Assembly: GCA_943349385.1 (NCBI GenBank)
Contig: CALQZM010000040.1
Location: forward strand, 1-7,572
Direction: 5' to 3'
DNA length: 7,572 bases
Origin: Candidatus Peribacteria bacterium
GTDB lineage: Bacteria; Patescibacteriota; Gracilibacteria; UBA1369; GCA-2718715
Shown here: piece by piece, positions 1 through 6,686 of the stretch
Position numbering within the stretch: the first letter of the stretch is position 1
How the letters are laid out: each line of letters begins with the position of its first letter
Notes under the pieces: generated by a model
The model's input: only the letters and a program-made list of their open reading frames with translations
Told to the model about the DNA's origin: nothing
Databases searched by the model: none
Made by a program: the position numbers and the translations under genes

Positions 1-482
1 ATTTCTTTTTCTCGATATCCAAAATTTTCAAGTGCATGGATGATTTCTTGACTAAATCTAGATGTAGGTTTTGCGTCTGAATCCCGCTTTGGCAAATTAC
101 CTTTTAGCTCTAATATAAGCCGTTCGGCAGTCTTCTTTCCTAGTCCTGGGGTAGTGCATAATTTTTTTATATTTTCTTCTTCGATAGCTACAATTATTTC
201 AACCACTGGAATATTCATAATATTAATTGCAGTTTTAGGACCGACACCATTTACCGATCTAATTTTCTTATAAAAAACTTTCTCATCTTTAGTTTTAAAT
301 CCAAAAAGTTCAAAGGCATCTTCTCTAATTTCTGGCTGAATAAAAAGTTCAATTGTATCACCTTGTTTGTGTTCGTATAGTAAAACAGCTGAAACATTAA
401 CTAGGTAGCCAACACCTCCAACAGATACTACGAGCTTATTAACATCGGTATCTATGATTTCTCCTTTTAAATATCCAATCAT
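1..482 (-). CDS. ruvA: Holliday junction branch migration protein RuvA (3' end cut by window)
   Basis: RuvA binds four-way Holliday junctions as a tetramer and loads the RuvB hexameric motor for branch migration in recombinational repair. The visible 160 residues start MIGYLKGEI, the standard RuvA N-terminus. They show the OB-fold domain (about 1-62, with VGGVGYLVNV at 21-30 and the ELFGF end at 58-62). Two helix-hairpin-helix motifs follow, around 75-90 (IRSVNGVGPKTA) and 107-127 (LCTTPGLGKKTAERLILELKG). The start of the C-terminal RuvB-contacting helical domain is at about 144-160 (SQEIIHALENFGYREKE). The reading frame is open through position 1, so roughly the last 30-40 residues lie outside. 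No Shine-Dalgarno sequence precedes the ATG. The nearest -10-like hexamer is TATATT at 504-499, with no good -35. It lies 74 bp downstream of the HD gene on the same strand and may be cotranscribed with it. Identification is secure from the sequence motifs. Confidence 0.95.
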   Translation of the reverse strand, partial: MIGYLKGEIIDTDVNKLVVSVGGVGYLVNVSAVLLYEHKQGDTIELFIQPEIREDAFELFGFKTKDEKVFYKKIRSVNGVGPKTAINIMNIPVVEIIVAIEEENIKKLCTTPGLGKKTAERLILELKGNLPKRDSDAKPTSRFSQEIIHALENFGYREKE

Positions 483-556
483 ATCGAAAATTTACTAAAA
501 TATACTTCAGTTTAGCATTCTAAATAGGTGAGTAGGCAACTAAAAAAAATTTGTAG

Positions 557-1129
557 CTATGCTTTGTTTAAATCCGTCCACCAATCTGTAAAACTGGACT
601 TCTTCATTTGCTTAAATATTTTTATAGCTGACTTGGTACGCAGATATTTTTCAGCATTATCAATCCATCTTTGAGTTTTGTATCCCAATTCTAAGTATTC
701 TTTAGCCTGGAACATGGTTTCAAGTAGGTCTGCATCTTTGGCAATTATATATGGAGTGGATTCTTCTTTGGAGTTATATTTTGACACGATTGAACCTAGC
801 CTCTCTTGCATATTTAGAGGTAGGGATTGTATTTGATCGGCAAAGGCCGCGTTCTCGGCTGCATCTGAATCTATATATTTTGAAGCGATTTTATGAAAAT
901 CACCTACTCTTACTTCACCATTATCGTGAAAAAGTGTGATTTCTAGAATTTTTAAAAGTTCAGATTCGGATACATTCTCTAGCATCGCAATGATATAGGC
1001 AATTTGCATAGTTCTAAATACATGCTCGGCAATTGAATCAGGGTTTTTAACTCCAGCAAATTTTGTTCCACAGTGTTCGAATCTTTTTAAATTATTTATT
1101 TCGTATATAAAATTTACTATATTATCCAT
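557..1129 (-). CDS. HD-domain phosphohydrolase, YfbR/HDDC2 (5'-deoxynucleotidase-like) type
   Basis: A 190-residue protein of the HD superfamily, probably a metal-dependent 5'-nucleotidase acting on deoxynucleoside monophosphates, as known for E. coli YfbR and human HDDC2. The HD signature is complete: H36 in SIAEH, H68-D69 followed by E72 in FHDNGE, a VGD motif at 75-77, and a late acidic pair D132/D134 in KDADLLE that supplies the last metal ligand. The context STPYIIAKDADLLETMFQAKEYLELG resembles the HDDC2 arrangement of a KDxD motif followed by an xxxxQAxEYE-like helix. There is no signal peptide or membrane segment, so it should be cytosolic. The length fits the small single-domain family. 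It is divergent from the AstA-like gene across 40 bp and upstream of ruvA on the same strand. A -10-like TATACT at 1146-1141 would give an almost leaderless mRNA. The family call is firm; the exact substrate is inferred. Confidence 0.82.
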   Translation of the reverse strand: MDNIVNFIYEINNLKRFEHCGTKFAGVKNPDSIAEHVFRTMQIAYIIAMLENVSESELLKILEITLFHDNGEVRVGDFHKIASKYIDSDAAENAAFADQIQSLPLNMQERLGSIVSKYNSKEESTPYIIAKDADLLETMFQAKEYLELGYKTQRWIDNAEKYLRTKSAIKIFKQMKKSSFTDWWTDLNKA

Positions 1130-1140
1130 ATCATAAGTTA

Positions 1141-1146
1141 AGTATA
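1141..1146 (-). promoter_or_regulatory. Candidate -10 element for the HD gene
   Basis: TATACT on the minus strand, 11 bp before the HD-gene ATG. It is identical to the -10 hexamers of the better supported aroC and regulator promoters in this window. The predicted transcript would start only about 5 bases before the ATG. At 16-18 bp upstream there is only an A-run on the minus strand, not a -35 match, so the call is tentative. Confidence 0.35.
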
Positions 1147-1150
1147 TAAA
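1145..1150 (+). promoter_or_regulatory. Candidate -10 element for the AstA-like gene
   Basis: TATAAA on the plus strand, overlapping the minus-strand TATACT of the divergent HD gene by two bases. The expected transcript start is about 12 bases before the ATG at 1170. The -35 position (TTATCC at 1122-1127) matches the consensus poorly. If both elements are real, the two promoters exclude each other, because they share the same DNA. Confidence 0.3.
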
Positions 1151-1169
1151 TTGAATTTAACATTTTTTT

Positions 1170-2201
1170 ATGCGTCCGTTAAGAAGAGTTAGATTTGCAG
1201 AAGAAAAAGATAATCAAGTTTTAACAGAACTATATACTCAGCTAAATAGTTGCAATGCTCATCAGGGAATAGTCAATCAAGCAATTTCTCAAACACAAGC
1301 TGTAGCGCGTGGCGAGGCATTTGAAAGAGTCACACTTATTTCTGAAGAGCTAAAAAACAATGGTCAATTTGAAGCTGAGGCCACTGCCTCTTTTTTTGTA
1401 CCAAATGAAAAAGAAGATGGACTTATTTATTACTCCCAAGAACGAGATCACTTAGAACTTCAAGCTAGAAGGCATAATTATGTCGAATTCGGAGGTCTAG
1501 TTTCATTACCAGAAAAAAGAGGGTACTGCTCATTATTAACTCCAAGTCGAGCTTTAATGGTAAGATGGATGAAGCAGACCGGACTAATTAATGCAGATCA
1601 AGTATTAATTGAGTTTTTACCAAAGTATCAATCAGTTACCCAAGCTGAAAATGAACTTGAATTACAAACAAATGCCTTTTGGGAAAAATTAATTTTGCCG
1701 TTCTTAATTCAATCTGGACATTTAGATTTGATACTAAAAGAATTAAGTTGTACTCAACAAGGATTATTCACTAAATTAAAAGGTTTACCTTTAGCAGAGC
1801 GCAATGGTTGGATTAGTCAATTTTTCCCTAAGTTGATTGATAATAGGTTAATTGATGAACAGGTTAATCAGGTTCTACGAAATGTTGCTGCTCCAACTGC
1901 AAAATCTACTTTAGAAAGAATGTATAATTTACGCACAATTGGATATTTTCCAATAGATGGAGGGCTCAATTGCGTAGGTGATATTAGTACCGGATTCACC
2001 GGCGAGGTTGACGCTCCTGTTGATATTACTGCAAACGCAAGCAATTTTAGTGATCCCGCAATAGTAAGAAATCCTAATAATCCACAAGTATTATATTTAA
2101 CTGGTGGAATCTGGGCTGAAAATACTGTTATTATTTCTAACAACAGCGCCTCAATGATAGGCGTTAATGAAGGGGATCGAATTGTATATCGAAGAATTTA
2201 G
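1170..2201 (+). CDS. Divergent arginine N-succinyltransferase (AstA) family protein
   Basis: A 343-residue protein, almost the length of E. coli AstA (about 344). AstA transfers succinyl from succinyl-CoA to arginine, the first step of the AST arginine degradation pathway. Similarity is judged from remembered family features. The N-terminus MRPLRRVRFAEEKDNQVLTEL resembles the AstA opening IRPV..SD...L. Around 113-131, LPEKRGYCSLLTPSRALM parallels the family's acyl-CoA-binding segment (R..G.GYLLSKSRFMF). FWEKLILPF at 170-178 parallels FWQSLGKRF. AAPTAKSTLERM at 240-251 parallels TAPARAVLEKEGF. PIDGGLNCVGDI at 261-272 parallels FDGGPTLECDI. The C-terminal NEGDRIVYRR parallels AGDRVRLVR. The family's usual HPQTAPA histidine appears replaced (RNVAAPT). 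No astB-E homologue is nearby, so arginine may not be the substrate. There is no Shine-Dalgarno sequence. The gene stands alone on the plus strand and ends 7 bp before the convergent tgt stop. Confidence 0.65.
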   Translation: MRPLRRVRFAEEKDNQVLTELYTQLNSCNAHQGIVNQAISQTQAVARGEAFERVTLISEELKNNGQFEAEATASFFVPNEKEDGLIYYSQERDHLELQARRHNYVEFGGLVSLPEKRGYCSLLTPSRALMVRWMKQTGLINADQVLIEFLPKYQSVTQAENELELQTNAFWEKLILPFLIQSGHLDLILKELSCTQQGLFTKLKGLPLAERNGWISQFFPKLIDNRLIDEQVNQVLRNVAAPTAKSTLERMYNLRTIGYFPIDGGLNCVGDISTGFTGEVDAPVDITANASNFSDPAIVRNPNNPQVLYLTGGIWAENTVIISNNSASMIGVNEGDRIVYRRI

Positions 2202-2208
2202 ACTAGAC

Positions 2209-3333
2209 TTATTTCCAGTTTTCGTAAAATTCTCTTCTGAACTCTGCGTAAACACCATTTAAAATCGCTTCTCGCGCTTGTTCCATTAACCTAAATAAAA
2301 ATCTTAAATTATGAATCGAAAGTAATCGCATTCCGTAAACTTCTTTTTCTCGAATCAAATGAGCAATGTAAGAACTAGAATATCCAGCCAAGCAAGTAGA
2401 GCAATCGCAACCTTCTTCTAAAAGTTCTAAATTCTCCCTATACTTACTATTCATTAAATTTTGTCTACCAGCTTTAGTCCAAAATGCTCCGTGCCTAGCA
2501 ATCCTAGTAGGCAGCACACAGTCGAACATATCTATACCCCGATAAACGCCTTCAATTAAATCTTCGGGCGAACCAACCCCCATTAAGTACCTTGGTTTAG
2601 AATCCGGCAAATTTGGAACCACAACATCAATCATTCCATACATATTTTCTTTAGATTCCCCAACCGATAATCCTCCAATTGCAATTCCAGCCGTATCAAG
2701 TCCTGCTATAAATTTAGCAGACTCTTCGCGTAAATCAGGGTAAATAACGCCTTGGACAATTGGGTAAATTGTTTGCTTTGCAGGGTCGCAATATTTTTTA
2801 AAAGCATCTACCGATTGTACTGCCCATTTATGAGTTCGTTCCATAGCTTGTTTTGCGTATGCATGACTAGAATCACCTGGTGCACATTCATCAAAAGCCA
2901 TAATGATATCTGCTCCAAGATTCTTTTGAATTTGAATGGCTTTATCTGGACTAAAAAAATGCTTGCTACCGTCTAAGTGTGAATAAAACTCGACCCCATC
3001 ATCAGTAATTTTTGGTTTATTGTTTTCGGTCCTTCCGAGCGAGAATACTTGAAACCCACCCGAGTCAGTCAAAATAGGGGAGTCCCACTTCATAAATTTA
3101 TGAAGCCCTCCATGTTTAGCAATCAATTCGCTACCCGGACGCATATGCAAATGATAAGTATTGCCAAGCAAAATTTGACATCCAGCCTGTTTAACTTCAA
3201 TCGGATCCAAAGTCTTTACAGTCGCTTTAGTTCCACATGGCATAAAAACTGGTGTTTTGATTTCGCCGTGCGGGGTAGTAAATGTGCCCGCACGTGCTTT
3301 TCCTGAGGTTGATTGGATTTTATATTTAAACAT
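2209..3333 (-). CDS. tgt: tRNA-guanine(34) transglycosylase (queuosine pathway)
   Basis: This enzyme exchanges guanine at wobble position 34 of tRNAs with GUN anticodons (Asp, Asn, His, Tyr) for preQ1, a step of queuosine formation in the cytosol. At 374 residues it matches the bacterial family length. Visible landmarks are the general acid/base D90 in TDSGGFQVFS, and the substrate pocket FDEC at 147-150, with the Cys typical of bacterial preQ1-using enzymes (Z. mobilis Cys158 type). GGLSVGE at 220-226 and the nucleophile D271 in FDCVLPTR are present. The zinc site is C309-x-C311-xx-C314 plus H341. All catalytic and zinc residues are intact. The start overlaps the gshB stop by 8 bp (ATGTTTAA), implying translational coupling, and it is the last gene of aroC-gshA-gshB-tgt. 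No terminator is visible after it, because the convergent AstA-like gene ends 7 bp away. Confidence 0.96.
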   Translation of the reverse strand: MFKYKIQSTSGKARAGTFTTPHGEIKTPVFMPCGTKATVKTLDPIEVKQAGCQILLGNTYHLHMRPGSELIAKHGGLHKFMKWDSPILTDSGGFQVFSLGRTENNKPKITDDGVEFYSHLDGSKHFFSPDKAIQIQKNLGADIIMAFDECAPGDSSHAYAKQAMERTHKWAVQSVDAFKKYCDPAKQTIYPIVQGVIYPDLREESAKFIAGLDTAGIAIGGLSVGESKENMYGMIDVVVPNLPDSKPRYLMGVGSPEDLIEGVYRGIDMFDCVLPTRIARHGAFWTKAGRQNLMNSKYRENLELLEEGCDCSTCLAGYSSSYIAHLIREKEVYGMRLLSIHNLRFLFRLMEQAREAILNGVYAEFRREFYENWK

Positions 3334-4231
3334 TTTTCAATTCTTCGATAATTAACTTATGCAATTCAACGCCACTAGTTTCGTTAGTTTCTACAATTAC
3401 ACCCGGTGAAGTTACATTAATTTCAGTCAGTTTACCGTTTATGGTGTCTATTCCTGCAAAAAATATACCACGAGACATCAGCCAAGCTCCAACTTCTAGC
3501 GCTACTTTTTCAAGTTCAGGAGTGATTTCTCCACGCATGGCAGTTCCCCCTGCATGAATATTTCCTTTGAACCCATCACTAGGCGGAACCCGGAGCAAAG
3601 CTCCTACTGGTTTACCGTTTACAATATGGATTCTAGTGTCACCTAAAGAAACTTCAGGAATAAACTCCTGCACCATACAAAATCCTTCATCGCTTTCAGC
3701 GACTTCTGCTAAGATTTGCCGAATTGAGCCGAAGTCTTCTGTATCAATTTTTCGGACTCCACCGCCAGCAAAAGAGTTCAATGGTTTCAAGACTGCAAAT
3801 CCAGTTTTTTGCATCATCTCATAAATTGGTGTCATATCAGCACTACTTGCAGTCATAAGTAAAGTTTCTGGAATCAAGTCAGGAAAATTAAAAATTGCTA
3901 ACTTCTCATTTATTTCAAGTACTGCAGTCGGAGAGTTTACAAACTTAATATTCGGATATTTTCTTTCAACTAAGCTCAAAAGTTGTAAATGTTCAAAATA
4001 GGCTCGGTCAACTGGAGGATCTTTTCTAACCCAAACTACCTCATACTCATTTACAGCTACTTCGTCTGCAAAAACTTCGCCACTTCGAACGCTTAATCCA
4101 AACATATGACAAATTTGTACTTTTGCCCCTTGGAGTTTAAGTTCGTTCATTAATAGGTAAGAACTATCACGACTTAAGTCGTATCCCATAGGATAATCAT
4201 CAACTATAAATAAGTGGTTGTTGTTTTTCAT
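3326..4231 (-). CDS. gshB: Glutathione synthetase (ATP-grasp)
   Basis: Joins gamma-glutamylcysteine and glycine with ATP to give glutathione, the second step of the pathway, in the cytosol. The 301 residues follow the bacterial GshB plan. The N-terminal prokaryotic GshB domain contains DSSYLLMNEL at 22-31 and VRKDPP at 68-73. The ATP-grasp domain contains NEK at 108-110, VLKPLNSFAGGGV at 147-159, VQEFIPEVSLGDTR at 187-200, the LLRVPP segment at 212-217, GN at 223-224, GIDTI at 260-264 and TEINVTSPG at 269-277. This last motif is diagnostic for GshB over RimK relatives. It is slightly shorter than E. coli GshB (about 316). It begins 4 bp after the gshA stop, with no Shine-Dalgarno sequence, and runs 8 bp into tgt. 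A strong GC hairpin sits about 30 bp upstream, inside gshA. Confidence 0.95.
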   Translation of the reverse strand: MKNNNHLFIVDDYPMGYDLSRDSSYLLMNELKLQGAKVQICHMFGLSVRSGEVFADEVAVNEYEVVWVRKDPPVDRAYFEHLQLLSLVERKYPNIKFVNSPTAVLEINEKLAIFNFPDLIPETLLMTASSADMTPIYEMMQKTGFAVLKPLNSFAGGGVRKIDTEDFGSIRQILAEVAESDEGFCMVQEFIPEVSLGDTRIHIVNGKPVGALLRVPPSDGFKGNIHAGGTAMRGEITPELEKVALEVGAWLMSRGIFFAGIDTINGKLTEINVTSPGVIVETNETSGVELHKLIIEELKNV

Positions 4232-4235
4232 AAGT

Positions 4236-5477
4236 TTATTTTAAGTTAAATTGCTCTTCGCTGGCGGCTAACGCCGCCAGCTCCCCAACCACAGTATAGA
4301 TTAAATCTAGATATTCTAACTTGCAGTTTTCACCTTCATCCGCAAAATGCATGTTCTTGTATCCTAAAACCTCTTCGAAACACAGTTTAACGAACTGCAT
4401 TCCGGTAGAGTTCAAATTCTCGTTATCACCTTTTTCTGTGTTAATTCTAAAAAATCCTCCAGCTGATTTTGATCCAACGGAATACATTACCGGTTCAGCA
4501 GTAAATCCTTTCACCGTATCAGTAGTTGGGACACCTTCTTGAAGAATAAAGTTAGTAATTGGAACATTTTCTTTACCGGTTGTAAGTTTATTTCGATTTT
4601 TTCGATTCAAATTCCGTAATTCATCACCTGATTTTACGCTTATAACTCCCATTCCATAAGTTCCTGCATCGTTTTTTATAAAAATAACTGGCTCAGACTT
4701 TATACTCCTTAACTTATACTCATCCTCAATCAGTTTTAGAATCCTATCGGCTTCAGTAGCCATTCGTTCTCTATCTTTATCATTATTTATATCAATGTCT
4801 TCTAAAACACTAAACATTGTCTTTAGGTGCCAAGCATCAATTCCTATCTCTGCCGCAAATTCATCTGCCAAATTATTAAAAACTCTAAAATGTTCACTTT
4901 TTCTTCGTTTAAACCACCCCAGTTCCGGATTGGGCATTGCTTTTTGTTTTACACCTTGTAATATTTTAGGAATTCCATTTGAAAAATCATTATTAAACAA
5001 AATAGTACATACTTTATTGTCTTCGATATAAATTTCGTCATTTAACCTTTTTATTGGATAAACTTCTAAATTTTCATCATCAGCTGTTTTAAAAAATGTT
5101 TTTTCAACTATTTCTGGATTAGGACTACCAACAAAAACTTTTAATCCAGCTTCAGTTAGTATTTTTTTTAAATTCCAAATGTTTGAAAAATAAAAAAGAT
5201 TTCGAGTATGTTCTTCAATCACGATTAAAACACACTTAGCATGATTAATTGTAAAGTATTCTTTAAATAAGGCAGATGCTTTTTTTTGATAGCTTGGACA
5301 AAGGTTATTCCAACCAGCCGGAAAAATGTTTGTATCCACAGTAGTAACTTTGTATCCAGAGTTTCTAATGTCACACGATGCATAGACTATAGGAGAGTAA
5401 TGCTGTCTTTTTGATTCTAACCAAATTTCGATTTCTGACTTTTTAGCATTAAACTGTTTAAGTACGGATTTTAACAT
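4236..5477 (-). CDS. gshA: Glutamate-cysteine ligase, ferrooxidans/proteobacterial GshA type
   Basis: Catalyses ATP-dependent formation of gamma-glutamylcysteine, the first and usually limiting step of glutathione synthesis. The 413-residue sequence belongs to the Acidithiobacillus ferrooxidans-type GshA family (TIGR02049/PF08886), not the E. coli or plant types. Motifs seen are CDIRNSGYKVTTVDTN at 35-50, FPAGWNNL at 52-59, WFKRRKSEHF at 188-197, EFAAEIGID at 206-214, IKNDAGTYGMGV at 267-278, LNRKNRNK at 290-297, LQEGV at 312-316, AEPVMY at 327-332, GGFFRINTEKG at 340-350 and ENLNSTGMQFV at 353-363. Its start overlaps the aroC stop by one base (TAATG), so translation is probably coupled. gshB follows after 4 bp, which supports the function. 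An Ala-rich tail (398-406) uses GCG/GCC codons that are unusual for this AT-rich window and folds into a hairpin. The family call rests on recalled motifs and is supported by the adjacent gshB. Confidence 0.9.
   Translation of the reverse strand: MLKSVLKQFNAKKSEIEIWLESKRQHYSPIVYASCDIRNSGYKVTTVDTNIFPAGWNNLCPSYQKKASALFKEYFTINHAKCVLIVIEEHTRNLFYFSNIWNLKKILTEAGLKVFVGSPNPEIVEKTFFKTADDENLEVYPIKRLNDEIYIEDNKVCTILFNNDFSNGIPKILQGVKQKAMPNPELGWFKRRKSEHFRVFNNLADEFAAEIGIDAWHLKTMFSVLEDIDINNDKDRERMATEADRILKLIEDEYKLRSIKSEPVIFIKNDAGTYGMGVISVKSGDELRNLNRKNRNKLTTGKENVPITNFILQEGVPTTDTVKGFTAEPVMYSVGSKSAGGFFRINTEKGDNENLNSTGMQFVKLCFEEVLGYKNMHFADEGENCKLEYLDLIYTVVGELAALAASEEQFNLK
4260..4281 (-). repeat. GC-rich perfect hairpin at the gshA 3' end
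   Basis: A perfect 9-bp inverted repeat (arms GCTGGCGGC and GCCGCCAGC, 4-base loop) lies inside the last codons of gshA, encoding L-A-A-L-A-A-S, about 29 bp before the gshB ATG. The 22 bases are strongly GC-rich in otherwise AT-rich DNA. No T-run follows on either strand, so it is not an intrinsic terminator. It could stabilise or separate segments of the operon mRNA, or affect gshB translation. Confidence 0.6.
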
Positions 5478-6538
5478 TATTTACAATTAATTATTAATTC
5501 ATCAATTATCGTTAGCGCTACCATTGCCTCTACAACCGGAACTGCTCTTGGTACTATGCACGGATCATGTCTTCCTTCTAAAACAAAATCTACCAAATTG
5601 CCATTTTCATCTACCCCAGTTTGATTTTGTTTAATCGAAGACGTCGGCTTAAATGCACATCTACATATCAAAGTATCACCTGTTGAAATTCCGCCTAATA
5701 CTCCTCCAGAATAATTTTTTTCAAAATGCAACTTTCCACCAGTCAGGTCTTTTATATTGTCATTATGTTCGGTTCCAAACATTTTACTTGCTGCAAATCC
5801 TGATCCAATTTCGAATCCTTTAACTGAACCGATCGACATTAAGGCTTGCGCCAATCGAGCTTCAAGTTTCTCAAAAACAGGGGATCCAACTCCTGCAGGC
5901 AAACCAAGTATTTGAGTCTCAATAATTCCACCTACTGAATCATTTTTTTCTTTTGCTTTTAAAATAGCCTCAGCCATTTTTGGCGCAGAAACTTTGCAGC
6001 AAGTTCTAACTTCATTTTGCCCAATAAACTCCAAGTCACACTCTTCGATTTCAATTTCATGAATAGATTTAGTATAAGCAATAACTTTTATACCTTTTTC
6101 TAAAAGATATTGCTTAGCAATTGCTCCCGCCATTACACGGGCTACGGTTTCACGTCCAGATGCACGGCCTCCGCCTCTGTAATCCCTATGCCCAAATTTT
6201 GCCTGCATAGTGAAATCTGCATGAGCAGGCCTAAATATATCAGCAATATTTTTATAGTCACCAGAATTTTGATCCTTATTAAATACTAACATTGCAATCG
6301 GAGTTCCAGTTGTTTTGCCTTCAAAAACTCCACTTAAAATCTGCACTTTATCGTCTTCATTTCGGGGCGTAGTTAATTTAGACTGGCCGGGTTTTCGTTT
6401 ATCTAGTTCAGCTTGAACATCAGCCTCGCCCACCTCAATCCCGGCCGGACACCCATCAATTACGCAGCCTAGGGCTATGCCATGTGATTCTCCAAAAGTA
6501 GTGACTTTAAAATTTCGCCCAAAAGTGTTACCCGCCAT
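5477..6538 (-). CDS. aroC: Chorismate synthase
   Basis: Converts 5-enolpyruvylshikimate-3-phosphate to chorismate using reduced FMN, the last step of the shikimate pathway before the aromatic amino acid and folate branches. The 353 residues carry all three family signatures: FGESHGIALGCVIDGCPAG at 15-33 (with the catalytic-region H19), HRDYRGGGRASGRETVARV at 117-135, and RHDPCIVPRAVPVVEAM at 323-339. PAHAD at 104-108 carries the second conserved histidine, H106. The protein looks complete and intact. It is the first gene of aroC-gshA-gshB-tgt. A weak Shine-Dalgarno-like AGGA (6544-6541) sits just 2 bases before the ATG, the only one of its kind in the window. A consensus-like promoter lies at 6563-6591, and a palindrome overlaps its -10, suggesting regulation. 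Confidence 0.97.
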   Translation of the reverse strand: MAGNTFGRNFKVTTFGESHGIALGCVIDGCPAGIEVGEADVQAELDKRKPGQSKLTTPRNEDDKVQILSGVFEGKTTGTPIAMLVFNKDQNSGDYKNIADIFRPAHADFTMQAKFGHRDYRGGGRASGRETVARVMAGAIAKQYLLEKGIKVIAYTKSIHEIEIEECDLEFIGQNEVRTCCKVSAPKMAEAILKAKEKNDSVGGIIETQILGLPAGVGSPVFEKLEARLAQALMSIGSVKGFEIGSGFAASKMFGTEHNDNIKDLTGGKLHFEKNYSGGVLGGISTGDTLICRCAFKPTSSIKQNQTGVDENGNLVDFVLEGRHDPCIVPRAVPVVEAMVALTIIDELIINCK

Positions 6539-6554
6539 TGTCCTAAATTATTGA

Positions 6555-6569
6555 CTATACTTAGTATAG
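6555..6569. promoter_or_regulatory. Palindrome overlapping the aroC -10 (candidate operator)
   Basis: CTATAC, a 3-base centre, then GTATAG: a perfect 6+6 bp dyad covering the whole aroC -10 hexamer and reaching the predicted transcription start. The position is that of a repressor site. The hexamer itself contributes half of the symmetry, so part of the pattern may be incidental. Confidence 0.35.
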
Positions 6570-6591
6570 GTCTCTAATATTGCTTTATCAA
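6563..6591 (-). promoter_or_regulatory. Promoter of the aroC-gshA-gshB-tgt operon
   Basis: On the minus strand, -35 TTGATA (6591-6586), an exact 17-bp spacer and -10 TATACT (6568-6563). This is a near-consensus housekeeping-sigma promoter. The predicted start near 6556 gives a leader of about 18 bases before the aroC ATG. It lies downstream of the rpmE2 terminator, so the operon has its own transcription unit. Confidence 0.75.
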
Positions 6592-6630
6592 GGGAAGCAT
6601 TAGCTTTAGTTTTCCTAAAATACGGTATAC

Positions 6631-6659
6631 AAAAAACTAAGATCCAAATGATCTTAGTT
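6631..6659 (-). terminator. Intrinsic terminator after rpmE2
   Basis: A perfect 10-bp inverted repeat (arms AACTAAGATC and GATCTTAGTT, 5-base loop) lies at 6635-6659. On the minus strand it is followed by a run of six T (6636-6631). It lies 28 bp after the rpmE2 stop. The stem is AT-rich but long. It separates rpmE2 from the downstream aroC operon promoter. Confidence 0.75.
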
Positions 6660-6686
6660 ATATATATTGTTCTAACTGAAATAAAC

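Noticed and set aside
542..549. Run of eight T (minus strand) just after the HD gene
   Set aside because: No GC-containing stem precedes it, so it does not meet the pattern of an intrinsic terminator.
751..939. Plus-strand ORF of 62 codons opposite the HD gene
   Set aside because: Antisense shadow of a gene with a complete HD signature. No promoter or recognisable product.
1868..2143. Minus-strand ORF of 91 codons opposite the AstA-like gene
   Set aside because: Lies fully within a longer ORF that shows family motifs. Its translation has no recognisable domain.
2752..3306. Two plus-strand ORFs opposite tgt
   Set aside because: Shadows of tgt, whose catalytic and zinc residues are all intact. 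Cys/Arg-rich translations without domain features.
3567..5031. Plus-strand ORFs opposite gshB and gshA
   Set aside because: Shadows of well-supported coding frames. Ser/Pro-rich translations with no support of their own.
5485..5499. AATTAAT / ATTAATT inverted repeat at the aroC-gshA junction
   Set aside because: Pure A/T low-complexity sequence with a 1-base centre, coding for the last aroC residues. Likely chance in AT-rich DNA.
6595..6606. AAGC-ATTA-GCTT dyad just upstream of the aroC -35
   Set aside because: Only 4-bp arms. Too short to call an operator without comparative data.
6539..6686. Possible riboswitch or attenuator leader ahead of aroC
   Set aside because: The predicted leader is only about 18 bases, too short for one. 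The nearby hairpin belongs to the rpmE2 terminator.
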